Positions 34,131 through 44,000 of a stretch of DNA of 64,000 nt are shown piece by piece. The stretch lies in assembly GCF_002933295.1 (NCBI RefSeq), contig NZ_PSSW01000010.1:1-64000 (forward strand), read 5' to 3'. The notes beneath the pieces are model-generated. The model was not told the origin of the DNA, searched no databases, and was given only the letters and a program-made list of their open reading frames with translations. The position numbers and the translations under genes are program-made. Source of the DNA: Marinobacter flavimaris. GTDB taxonomy: Bacteria; Pseudomonadota; Gammaproteobacteria; Pseudomonadales; Oleiphilaceae. Each line of letters starts with the position of its first letter. The first letter of the stretch is position 1.

Positions 34131-35792
34131 ATGCCCGCACATCCTGAAGTACTGACCTCGAAACCCGAATGGCAGACACTGAAGGAACATCGGCAACGCC
34201 TGGACGGCGTTCTCATGAAGGACCTGTTCAACCAGGATCCCGGGCGGGCAAAGCGTTATTTCATTGAAGGCGCAGGGCTGTCACTGGATTTTTCCAAGAA
34301 TCGGATCACTGACGACGTGCTCGACGCGCTTCTGGCACTGGCCAGCAGCTGTAACCTGGAAGCACGGCGGGAGGCCTTGCTCAGCGGAAAGAGAGTCAAC
34401 GTTACCGAAGATCGCCCTGCCCTGCACACGGCATTGCGCAACCCGGGAACCGACGCCATCACCGTTGACGGCGAAAACGTGGTCGCCGAGGTGCAGCGCA
34501 CCCTGCAACGCATGGAAACCCTGGTGGAGGAGGTGTTGGGCCAACACCGCACCGGGTACACCGGCAAACCTTTCACCGATGTGGTAAGCATCGGTATCGG
34601 CGGCTCCTACCTGGGCCCGAAGCTGGTTGGCGAAGCCCTTCAACCTTACGCCCAGGCCGGCATTCGCTGCCATTACGTGGCCAACATTGATGGCACCGAG
34701 ATTTGCGAGGCTCTGCGCCAGGTCAATCCGGAAACCACTCTGTTCCTGATCCAGTCCAAGTCATTCCGCACGCAGGAAACCCTCGAGAACAGTAAAGTCG
34801 CAAAACAGTGGTTTCTGGATCATTGCGGGGATGAACAGGCCGTCTCGCAGCATTTCATGGCCGTGACGGCCAATGTGCCGGCGGCGCAGGACTTCGGTAT
34901 CGATCCGGAGAACGTCTTCCCGATGTGGGACTGGGTCGGCGGCCGTTATTCACTGTGGTCAGCCATCGGCCTGCCCATTGCCTTTAGCGTTGGCATGACC
35001 AACTTCCGGGCCCTGCTGGCCGGCGCCCATGCCATGGACCAGCACTTTCGTGAAGCGCCGCTGGCAAAGAATCTGCCGGTGGTTATGGCCATGCTGGGCA
35101 TCTGGTACACCAATTTCTGGGCAGCCGAGACCCACGCGATACTGCCCTACGATCATTACCTGCGCAGCCTGCCAGACCACCTCCAGCAGCTGGATATGGA
35201 AAGCAACGGCAAGAGCGTTACGCAAGCGGGCACCCCACTCGCCTGGCAGTCCGGCCCGGTGATCTGGGGCGGCGTCGGTGCCAATGGCCAGCACGCCTAT
35301 CACCAACTGATCCACCAGGGCACCCGCCTGATTCCGGCGGACTTCATCATACCTCTGAAAACCCACAATCCGGTGGCCACCCATCACGCCGACCTGTTTG
35401 CCAACTGCCTCAGCCAGTCCAGGGCCATGATGGCCGGAAAATCACTGGAAGAAGCCAGGGCCGAGCTGAAAGCCGAAGGACGGGATGAAAGCGAGATTGA
35501 ACAGCTTGCGCCACACAAGGTGATCCCAGGCAACAAGCCAAGTAACACGCTGACCATGGAGAAGGTGACACCCGAGACTGTGGGCGCGTTGATCGCGCTC
35601 TACGAGCACCGCACCTTTGTGCAGGGGGTTATCTGGGACGTGGATTCGTTTGACCAATGGGGTGTGGAACTCGGCAAGCAACTGGGTAAAGGCATCCTGC
35701 CGCGGCTATTGGGCGAGGAAGATGGCACCCAGGCCAGCGACAGCTCGACCGATCACCTCATCGAGCTGTTCCGCTCAACCGGCAGCGTGTGA
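34131..35792 (+). CDS. pgi: Glucose-6-phosphate isomerase
   Basis: Interconverts glucose-6-phosphate and fructose-6-phosphate. The 553-residue protein has the family motifs IGIGGSYLGPKL (near 155), DWVGGRYSLWSAIGLP (near 270; PGI signature 1) and GKQLGKGILP (signature 2 region, near 515). GGAACC lies shortly before the ATG. Its last 18 bases overlap antisense with the second HPPK-like gene. Confidence 0.97.
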   Translation: MPAHPEVLTSKPEWQTLKEHRQRLDGVLMKDLFNQDPGRAKRYFIEGAGLSLDFSKNRITDDVLDALLALASSCNLEARREALLSGKRVNVTEDRPALHTALRNPGTDAITVDGENVVAEVQRTLQRMETLVEEVLGQHRTGYTGKPFTDVVSIGIGGSYLGPKLVGEALQPYAQAGIRCHYVANIDGTEICEALRQVNPETTLFLIQSKSFRTQETLENSKVAKQWFLDHCGDEQAVSQHFMAVTANVPAAQDFGIDPENVFPMWDWVGGRYSLWSAIGLPIAFSVGMTNFRALLAGAHAMDQHFREAPLAKNLPVVMAMLGIWYTNFWAAETHAILPYDHYLRSLPDHLQQLDMESNGKSVTQAGTPLAWQSGPVIWGGVGANGQHAYHQLIHQGTRLIPADFIIPLKTHNPVATHHADLFANCLSQSRAMMAGKSLEEARAELKAEGRDESEIEQLAPHKVIPGNKPSNTLTMEKVTPETVGALIALYEHRTFVQGVIWDVDSFDQWGVELGKQLGKGILPRLLGEEDGTQASDSSTDHLIELFRSTGSV

Positions 35793-36299
35793 AATCTGCC
35801 GACCCTGCCAGCTGAAGCCCACCGGCCAGAGCTTCTGGCCAGTGTCGTACTCCCGCCATAGCTGGCCATAGGTTTTGCCGCACACCGGGTGCTCTGCTTC
35901 AGGCGCTATGTCGGCCAGTGGCCGAAGCACGAAAGCGTTTTTCAGGATTTCACCCCTTGGCAGTTCAACGCCATCGATGCGCCCGACGGCACTGCCATAG
36001 GTGAGAATATCGAGGTCCAGCGTTCGCGCACTGAATTTAGGCACATCCCGACGCCGGCCGTTGTCCGCCTCCAACTGTTTGAAACGCTTCGAAAGCTCGG
36101 CAACCGACAGGGACGTATCCACGCCCACTACGAGGTTCAGGAAGGGCGAGCCATCAAACCCGACCGCTTCGCTGTCGTAGACCGGGGAGATAATCAGCTC
36201 GCCAAACCATGCCGAGAGCGCATCGAGCGCTGCCCTGACGTAGCGTTCCCTGTCGACATTGCTGCCAATACTGATGTAAACCCGAACGGCCGCTGCCAT
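35775..36299 (-). CDS. Second HPPK (FolK-like) protein
   Basis: The 174-residue HPPK-family protein begins MAAAVRVYISIGSNVDRERY. It retains the FSARTLDLDILTYG motif and a PRGEILKNAFVLRPL segment that matches the PH.E...R.FVL region of HPPK, with PRGEI replacing PHREL. It overlaps folB by 1 base (TGATG), so it is coupled to another folate gene. Pseudomonas also keeps a folB–HPPK-like pair here in addition to folK. Whether it is catalytically redundant or specialised is unknown. Confidence 0.85.
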   Translation of the reverse strand: MAAAVRVYISIGSNVDRERYVRAALDALSAWFGELIISPVYDSEAVGFDGSPFLNLVVGVDTSLSVAELSKRFKQLEADNGRRRDVPKFSARTLDLDILTYGSAVGRIDGVELPRGEILKNAFVLRPLADIAPEAEHPVCGKTYGQLWREYDTGQKLWPVGFSWQGRQISHAAG

Positions 36300-36655
36300 C
36301 ACCGGACTCCCCTCTCGATTTGCACACCCACCGCCTGTGCCGTAGGTACGGCCCCCGGCTTGCGTATCGCCAACCGAAGCCACGTGATGCCAAATTCATC
36401 CTGCAAGGCTCTGGCGAGCACCTCAGCGCCGTGCTCAAGCAGTTGCGGCCTGAGTGCCTGCAGACAGGTCTCCACCCGAGCACTGACGGCCGCATAATCC
36501 AGGGCATCGGCGACATCGTCTGTTCGACCCGGCACCCGGTTATCCCAGGCCATTTCCAGATCGACCACCAGGTTCTGGGTGACTTCCCGCTCCCAGTCAT
36601 AAACGCCGACCACAGTTTCCACAACGAGGCCTTCGATCAATACAGTGTCTGCCAA
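36299..36655 (-). CDS. folB: Dihydroneopterin aldolase
   Basis: Converts dihydroneopterin to the HPPK substrate (some homologues also epimerise it). I start at the TTG at 36655, preceded by CCGGAG with 5 bases between, giving M-ADTVLIEGLVVETVVGVYDW and 118 residues, the family length. An upstream start at 36700 adds 15 unconserved residues. The conserved active-site region GVYDWERE and the C-terminal lysine of AIRKPGAV are present. It is coupled to the HPPK-like gene and divergent from plsY. Confidence 0.93.
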   Translation of the reverse strand: MADTVLIEGLVVETVVGVYDWEREVTQNLVVDLEMAWDNRVPGRTDDVADALDYAAVSARVETCLQALRPQLLEHGAEVLARALQDEFGITWLRLAIRKPGAVPTAQAVGVQIERGVR

Positions 36656-36795
36656 GGGTACTCCGGAGTTCTTCCACTCTTTGGTGATTGAATAACGCAC
36701 AACCAGGGGATACTGTGAAGAGCATGGCCCGCGTTTTCAGGGCGGGCATTTTCGCACATATTGGTTGTATACGTCTTTGCTTCCGAGCCCACAGC

Positions 36796-37386
36796 ATGTT
36801 TCCCAGTGACCCGGTTTTAACGGTTTTACTCTGCGCCGCCGCTTACCTGGCAGGTTCAGTGCTGTTTGCCCTGCCGGTCTGCCAACTCTGGAAACTCCCG
36901 GACCCACGGGCGCAGGGTTCAGGCAATCCCGGCGCCACGAATGTCTACCGAACCGGCGGATGGCCGCCAGCGCTACTCACGCTTGCGCTGGATGCCGCGA
37001 AAGGCTGGTTACCCGTTTGGCTGGCCCATGCCGCCGGTCTTTCCGTAATGGTTCAGGCTGTCGTTGCCCTGTTCGCCGTCACCGGCCACATGATCCCGAT
37101 CTTCTATCGATTCAAGGGTGGAAAAGGGGTCGCGACGGCGCTCGGGGCCGGTCTTGCGCTGGCGCCGGTCACAACGCTGCTGATGGCCGCTATCTGGATG
37201 CTGGTAATCTGGCGCTGGCGAATATCCGCCCTCGCCTCACTGATAGCCATTGTCTGCGGCCCGCTGATCAGCGCCTTCCTTGAACCGGAAACCCTGCCAC
37301 TGTTCGGCCTGCTCGCACTTTTGATTGTGGTTCGCCACCGCAACAACCTCATCCGGCTCGCCCAGGGACGGGAAGCCGGACTTTAA
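36796..37386 (+). CDS. plsY: Acyl-phosphate:glycerol-3-phosphate acyltransferase PlsY
   Basis: Inner-membrane enzyme for the first acylation of phospholipid synthesis. The 196-residue, five-helix protein has the three family motifs GSGNPGATNVYR, a middle GH-containing segment (VTGHMIPIFY) followed by RFKGGKGVAT, and a C-terminal RHRNN. The ATG at 36796 matches family N-termini; the frame is open upstream without support. Its stop is 3 bases from the convergent tsaD stop. Confidence 0.95.
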   Translation: MFPSDPVLTVLLCAAAYLAGSVLFALPVCQLWKLPDPRAQGSGNPGATNVYRTGGWPPALLTLALDAAKGWLPVWLAHAAGLSVMVQAVVALFAVTGHMIPIFYRFKGGKGVATALGAGLALAPVTTLLMAAIWMLVIWRWRISALASLIAIVCGPLISAFLEPETLPLFGLLALLIVVRHRNNLIRLAQGREAGL

Positions 37387-37389
37387 CGA

Positions 37390-38445
37390 TCAGTCCACCA
37401 GACCGGTTGAACGAGGTTCGTTAATGGGCGGCAGCGTGTTCATTGGCCACCGGGGCACTGCTACAATCCGCTCGCCGTCCTGCTGGCCGGCCTTCATGCG
37501 CTGGGCACCGGCGTAGGCGATCATTGCACCGTTATCCGTACAGAATTCCGGCCGGGCGTAGAAAACGTGGGCTTTGAGTTTGTCGGCCATTTTTTCCAGG
37601 CCCGCCCGTAACCGTTTATTGGCGCTCACCCCTCCGGCTATGACCAGCCGCTTGCAGCCTGTCTGCTCCAGGGCCCGGCGGCATTTGATAGTGAGCGTAT
37701 CGACCACGGCAGCCTCGAACGCCAGGGCAATATCCGCCCGGGTCTGGTCCGTCAGCCCCTCCGCCTCACGAGCAGCATTCACGGTATTGAGCGTGAAGGT
37801 TTTCAGGCCGCTGAAGCTGAAATCCAGGCCGGGACGGTCGGTCATCGGCCTCGGGAACCGATAACGGCCCTCTGTGCCTTTTTCCGCCAGCGCTGCCACC
37901 CGCGGGCCACCCGGGTAGTCCAGACCGAGCATCTTGGCGGTCTTGTCAAAGGCCTCACCCGCGGCGTCGTCTACTGATTCTCCCAGCATTTCGTATTCGC
38001 CAATACCATCAACCCTTACCAACTGGGTATGGCCACCCGAAACAAGCAGTGCAACGAAGGGAAACGCGGGTGGATTATCCTCCAGCATGGGCGCCAGAAG
38101 GTGGCCCTCCATGTGATGCACACCGAGCACCGGCACTCCAAGGGCAAACCCCAGCGAATGGGCAACCGCGCCCCCAACCATGAGCGCGCCGACCAGGCCC
38201 GGACCCGCGGTGTAGGCAATTCCCTCTATATCGGCACGGCCTTTACCGGCATCCGAAAGCACCTGATCGCAGAGGGGCAGGAGCTTGCGAACGTGGTCAC
38301 GGGACGCCAGTTCAGGGACGACACCCCCGTAATCAGCATGCATGTCGATCTGGCTGAACAGGGCGTGCCCCAGAAGGGCCGCTTCCGTGTCGTAAAGCGC
38401 TACACCAGTCTCGTCGCAAGAGGTTTCGATACCTAGAATCAGCAT
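37390..38445 (-). CDS. tsaD: tRNA threonylcarbamoyltransferase TsaD
   Basis: Transfers the threonylcarbamoyl group to A37 of ANN-reading tRNAs, with TsaB and TsaE. The 351-residue ASKHA protein begins MLILGIETSCDETGVALYD and has the metal-binding histidines H111 and H115 (GVHHMEGH), matching E. coli numbering. Divergent tsaD–rpsU is the classic arrangement. Confidence 0.97.
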   Translation of the reverse strand: MLILGIETSCDETGVALYDTEAALLGHALFSQIDMHADYGGVVPELASRDHVRKLLPLCDQVLSDAGKGRADIEGIAYTAGPGLVGALMVGGAVAHSLGFALGVPVLGVHHMEGHLLAPMLEDNPPAFPFVALLVSGGHTQLVRVDGIGEYEMLGESVDDAAGEAFDKTAKMLGLDYPGGPRVAALAEKGTEGRYRFPRPMTDRPGLDFSFSGLKTFTLNTVNAAREAEGLTDQTRADIALAFEAAVVDTLTIKCRRALEQTGCKRLVIAGGVSANKRLRAGLEKMADKLKAHVFYARPEFCTDNGAMIAYAGAQRMKAGQQDGERIVAVPRWPMNTLPPINEPRSTGLVD

Positions 38446-38534
38446 AATTTCGGGCCACATTGGTTGGCAGAAATGAAAACGACGCGCATTTTAGCAGAAA
38501 CCCGAAACCCACTGGCAGATTCATCGAACAAACA

Positions 38535-38564
38535 TTGACCTTGCCATAACGCAGGCGCTATCAT
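38535..38564 (+). promoter_or_regulatory. Sigma-70 promoter of rpsU–dnaG–rpoD
   Basis: TTGACC (38535-38540), an 18-base spacer and TATCAT (38559-38564), within the tsaD–rpsU divergent gap. It gives a leader of about 110 bases before the rpsU ATG. Confidence 0.55.
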
Positions 38565-38683
38565 TGCCGCCCTAAAATATGCACTGGTCGAGTTTTAGCC
38601 AATCTGACCAGGAATCGAGAACCGGTCTGGCCTCGCCAGACGGACAAAATTGAAACCGAATCTATCAGGTAGGTGATTTTCGA

Positions 38684-38899
38684 ATGCCAGCTGTTAAAGT
38701 GAAAGAGAATGAACCGTTTGACGTAGCACTGCGTCGCTTCAAGCGTTCCTGCGAGAAAGCGGGTGTACTTTCCGAAGTACGTCGTCGTGAGCACTACGAG
38801 AAGCCGACCGCTGTTCGTAAGCGCAAAGCAGCCGCTGCCGTTAAGCGTCATCTCAAGAAGCTTCAGCGGGAACAGCGCAAGTTCGAGCGTCTGTACTAA
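38684..38899 (+). CDS. rpsU: 30S ribosomal protein S21
   Basis: The 71-residue basic small-subunit protein begins MPAVKVKENEPFDVALRRFK and has a Lys/Arg-rich C-terminus, matching S21 in length and sequence. It is the first gene of the macromolecular synthesis operon. A strong hairpin separates it from dnaG, so most transcripts should stop after rpsU and yield more S21 than primase. Confidence 0.98.
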   Translation: MPAVKVKENEPFDVALRRFKRSCEKAGVLSEVRRREHYEKPTAVRKRKAAAAVKRHLKKLQREQRKFERLY

Positions 38900-38969
38900 G
38901 TTTTATCTGACGCCGCTTGACTGCAAAGCACTGATTGCCTGTACAGCCGCAGGCTGCACAGAGCGACTC

Positions 38970-39006
38970 AAAAATGCCGCCGAGGCCTGGCTTCGGCGGC
39001 ATTTTT
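38970..39006 (+). terminator. rpsU–dnaG intercistronic terminator
   Basis: Perfect 14-bp stem (38970-38983 with 38993-39006), a 9-base loop, five A's at the 5' base and five T's at the 3' end. It corresponds to the known partial terminator T1 between rpsU and dnaG in the E. coli operon. Confidence 0.9.
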
Positions 39007-39048
39007 GGCTATTGGCCAACTCCGATGAAGGCCTGATGTGGAGCCCCC

Positions 39049-40776
39049 ATGAGCGGACTGATCCCTCAACAGTTTGTTGAAAACCTGCTGGATCGTATCG
39101 ACCTGGCGGAACTGATCGGTTCACGCATCACGCTCAAGAAGGCCGGCGCTAACTACAAGGCCTGCTGCCCGTTCCACGACGAGAAAACACCCTCGTTCAA
39201 CGTTCGGCCAGACAAGGGCTTTTACCATTGCTTCGGGTGCGGCGCCCATGGCGATGCCATCAGCTTTGTCAGGGAGTTTGAAGGCCTGGGTTTTACCGAG
39301 GCGGTAGAGGAACTGGCCAAGCGGGTTGGTCTCGAAGTGCCCTACGACCGGGCGGCAAAACAGGAAATCCAGCAGGCGCGAACGCTGACCGATGCACTGG
39401 ACTTTGCCAGTCGCTTCTATCAATCAGCGCTCAAAGGTCAGCAAGGTGCCTACGCACGGGACTACCTGCAACAAAGGGGTCTGGATAACGCCATCATCGA
39501 GCAGTACCAGGTGGGCTATGCGCCCTCCACCAGCACGGCGCTGTTTGATGTTGCCAGCAAGGACCTGCAGGGTCCGCTGATTGAAACCGGCACGGTTTCC
39601 GACAAGTACGGCAAACCCAGGGACCTGTTCCGCAACCGGGTGATGTTCCCGATTCGCAATAGCCGGGGCAGAACCGTGGCATTCGGCGGCCGCACCCTGG
39701 GCGACGACAAGGCGAAATACATCAACTCCCCGGAGTCGGATGTGTTTCACAAGAGCCGCGAGATTTACGGGCTTTTCGAGGCCAAACAGGCCATCCGGCA
39801 GCTGGACAAGCTGCTGGTGGTTGAAGGCTACATGGATGTGATCGCCCTCGCCCAGCACGGCATTCACTATGCGGTTGCGACGCTGGGCACAGCAACGAAC
39901 CAGGACAGTCTCACAGCGTTATTGAAGCAGGTCAGACACATCGTGTTCTGCTTTGACGGCGACCAGGCGGGCTTCCGGGCCGCGGACAAGGCCATGGAAA
40001 ACGCACTGGAACTTATGGCCGATGGCCTTCACCTCCAGTTCCTGATGCTGCCCCAGGGCGAGGACCCGGACACCCTCGTGCGCAAGGAGGGGCCGGAAGC
40101 GTTCCAGAAGCGCATTGAAGGGGCAACGCCTCTGTCCCGCTATCTGTTTGATCGGCAGAGTGAAGGGCTGGACCTGCAACTGCCAGAGCATCGGGGCGAA
40201 TTGCGAGCCAGGGTCGAACCGCTGCTCAACAAGATGCCCAGAAGCACCCTCCGGGATGCCATGTGGCACGAAATGCTCCGCCTTTGTGGTGGCCGGAACC
40301 AGTGGCAGAGCCGCCAGCAGGGGCAGAAAGGGCGCTGGAACGGCGAGCGACGGGATCGGGTGTCCGAGGATCGAATTGATGTGAAACTCAGCAAGGACAG
40401 CATTCTGTGCCTTGCCCTACTGGAAGCACCGGACCTGGCTACCGAGGTCACCGAGCTGGCCCGCAGCTCCCGACAATTCAATCAGGCCCGGAATTTTGCC
40501 GAGTGGATTCTGGCAAACGACATCCGGGACAGGAAAACCCTGGTGCGTACGCTGGCACTGGACAGGGACGCTCGTGAGCGCTTCTACCACCTGTTTGACG
40601 GGATCGAGCATATTCCTGCGCGGGAAAGCACACTGGCCGCCGCCCGTGAGCTTCTGAGCCCGAACGAAGAGGCATCCCGCCAGCAGCGGCTTGCCACACT
40701 ATTGAGAAATCTGTCGAACCTCACAAGCGAGGAACGACAGGAGCTGAGGGCCCTGAGCAGCGGCACCGGGGACTAG
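39049..40776 (+). CDS. dnaG: DNA primase
   Basis: Makes RNA primers at the replication fork. The 575-residue protein has an N-terminal zinc-binding domain (C40, H43, C61, C64; CCPFHDEKTPSF and YHCFGCGAHG). It is followed by the catalytic TOPRIM core (VVEGYMDVIALAQHG, CFDGDQAG, near 262-315) and a C-terminal DnaB-interacting domain (about 430-575). Only a weak GTGGAG precedes the ATG, consistent with low expression between rpsU and rpoD. Confidence 0.97.
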   Translation: MSGLIPQQFVENLLDRIDLAELIGSRITLKKAGANYKACCPFHDEKTPSFNVRPDKGFYHCFGCGAHGDAISFVREFEGLGFTEAVEELAKRVGLEVPYDRAAKQEIQQARTLTDALDFASRFYQSALKGQQGAYARDYLQQRGLDNAIIEQYQVGYAPSTSTALFDVASKDLQGPLIETGTVSDKYGKPRDLFRNRVMFPIRNSRGRTVAFGGRTLGDDKAKYINSPESDVFHKSREIYGLFEAKQAIRQLDKLLVVEGYMDVIALAQHGIHYAVATLGTATNQDSLTALLKQVRHIVFCFDGDQAGFRAADKAMENALELMADGLHLQFLMLPQGEDPDTLVRKEGPEAFQKRIEGATPLSRYLFDRQSEGLDLQLPEHRGELRARVEPLLNKMPRSTLRDAMWHEMLRLCGGRNQWQSRQQGQKGRWNGERRDRVSEDRIDVKLSKDSILCLALLEAPDLATEVTELARSSRQFNQARNFAEWILANDIRDRKTLVRTLALDRDARERFYHLFDGIEHIPARESTLAAARELLSPNEEASRQQRLATLLRNLSNLTSEERQELRALSSGTGD

Positions 40777-40909
40777 CAGCACTTGAAACTTGAGGCACTG
40801 ATCACCATCTAACCTTTGAGCCTAGGCTCCTTGGTGGCAGAGCAACTAAGCGACAGCTATAATGGCTGTTTAACTTTTTTCCTTCTAAAAGCGAGTTTAC
40901 AGGGTGTCT

Positions 40910-42757
<1,848 letters not shown>

Positions 42758-42770
42758 TTTCCCAAACAGT

Positions 42771-42811
42771 AGCGGGCGCCACACCTCACCGGTATAATGG
42801 CGCCCGCTTTG
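42771..42811 (+). terminator. rpoD terminator overlapping a tRNA promoter -10
   Basis: An 11-bp stem (AGCGGGCGCCA pairing with TGGCGCCCGCT) has a 16-base loop and TTT after it. The loop holds GGTATAAT, a good -10 for the tRNA gene 44 bases further on, so termination of rpoD and initiation of the tRNA may share these bases. Confidence 0.65.
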
Positions 42812-42854
42812 TTTCCCCCCCAGGAAACACCTTTCAAAACAGCATTCGCTGAAC

Positions 42855-42931
<77 letters not shown>

Positions 42932-42975
42932 TATCTTACCGGTTTCGACTACACCTCTGCTCAAACGAAAAAACA

Positions 42976-43052
42976 GATCTATCCGTCAACTTTATTTACA
43001 CAAAAATAAAAGCGGGACCTATCCACAAAGCCAACCAGCTAAAAATAAAAGC
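42976..43052 (+). repeat. Two degenerate 38-bp direct repeats upstream of the PEP-CTERM gene
   Basis: Each unit has GAYCTATCC (42976-42984 and 43016-43024) followed after 16-17 bases by the identical 12-mer AAAAATAAAAGC (43002-43013 and 43041-43052). They lie just upstream of a sigma-54 promoter, the place for an enhancer-binding activator, in unusually AT-rich DNA. Confidence 0.6.
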
Positions 43053-43063
43053 TTTTCTTATGC

Positions 43064-43080
43064 TGGCCCAAAAAGTGCTT
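43064..43080 (+). promoter_or_regulatory. Sigma-54 promoter of the PEP-CTERM gene
   Basis: TGGCCCAAAAAGTGCTT has the invariant GG (43065-43066) and GC (43077-43078) separated by 10 bases and a near-consensus -24 box. Transcription would start near 43090, 38 bases before the ATG. PEP-CTERM genes in several Gram-negative groups are reported to depend on sigma-54 with the PrsK/PrsR pair. Confidence 0.7.
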
Positions 43081-43127
43081 TCACGTTAAGGAGCATAACG
43101 CAAGGAAAGCATCGGGAGTGAAAAGCT

Positions 43128-43712
43128 ATGAAGTTAAGTAAAATGAAAATTGCTGCGGTGAGCACGATGGCTGGCCTGATGTTCAGCGTCAGTGCACATA
43201 GCGCCTTGATTTCCTGTAACACCGATCCAACAATCAATTACATGCAGATTTCCGACACACAGGCATCAGCATGTCTTGCATCAGGGGTTGGCAACCTAAA
43301 CGGGAATCCCGCTAGCGACCTTTTCCTGACTGGAGCTGGTAGCGACTACGAGCTTGCAAGCAAATCAGATAGCAGTAATCCATACAACCTATCCTATGGT
43401 AGTGATCCTAATACTTGGGAATTCGACTCCAACTTCTGGAACGATTATTCTGAAGCAGCGCTTGGATTTAAGTTTGGGACTGGCAACCAGCCGGATGAAT
43501 GGTTCGTCTTCTCCCTTCAATCGCTCGTTAGTTCTGGCCAATGGAGCTTTATCACTGGTTCTGATATCAGACCTACAGGTGGTGGCTTATCCCATATGAA
43601 CTTATATGGGAAGAAAGGGGACTTTACAGTGCCCGAACCGGGTGCAGTCGCTTTGCTCGGTCTTGGCCTCGTGGGCTTGACAATTGCACGTAGAAAAAAG
43701 AAAGCTGCTTAG
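43128..43712 (+). CDS. PEP-CTERM sorting-domain protein
   Basis: The 194-residue exported protein has a signal peptide (about 1-26, ending SAHSA), a low-complexity Ser/Gly/Asn-rich middle without a recognised fold (one Cys pair C30/C49), and a C-terminal PEP-CTERM signal: VPEPG (168-172), a hydrophobic helix (173-187) and ARRKKKAA. Such proteins are cut and processed by an exosortase and are often linked to exopolysaccharide and floc formation. No exosortase gene is in the window. GC content is clearly lower than in flanking genes. Confidence 0.88.
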   Translation: MKLSKMKIAAVSTMAGLMFSVSAHSALISCNTDPTINYMQISDTQASACLASGVGNLNGNPASDLFLTGAGSDYELASKSDSSNPYNLSYGSDPNTWEFDSNFWNDYSEAALGFKFGTGNQPDEWFVFSLQSLVSSGQWSFITGSDIRPTGGGLSHMNLYGKKGDFTVPEPGAVALLGLGLVGLTIARRKKKAA

Positions 43713-43744
43713 AAACTCGTCAGATTTCTTTACAGTTTATCTTG

Positions 43745-43768
43745 AGCTCCTCCATGAGGAGCTTTTTT
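43745..43768 (+). terminator. Terminator of the PEP-CTERM gene
   Basis: An 8-bp stem AGCTCCTC/GAGGAGCT with a 3-base loop runs directly into six T's, 33 bases after the stop codon. Confidence 0.88.
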
Positions 43769-44000
43769 ATTTCTTGATAAAATCGCCGCTTCTAACAAAA
43801 TCCTCATCTATCTGCCCAGCGAACAATTGAAATGTTCGATTGAGTACGGCCCAAAGCATACGTGGTTTTACCGACATCAATTCTTGTCAAAAAAGCCAAC
43901 GCCCACAAAAGACAAGCCGAATACACTACCTCCTGAACAAAAATACCAGCCGTCCTTTCGCGGCCCGAGTATAAAAACAACGAAGTAATGGAGTGTATCA
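43769..44000 (+). promoter_or_regulatory. AT-rich gap upstream of the FadL-like gene
   Basis: No gene is seen in these 232 bases. There is a small inverted repeat GAACA-ATTGAAA-TGTTC near 43820 and a TATAAA near 43971 with no convincing -35. TGGAG lies nine bases before the FadL-like ATG and serves as ribosome binding site. Confidence 0.35.

Noticed and set aside
38561..38851. A 96-codon frame opposite rpsU
   Set aside because: It is antisense to the ribosomal protein gene and its promoter, with no start signal; it is a by-product of rpsU codon composition.
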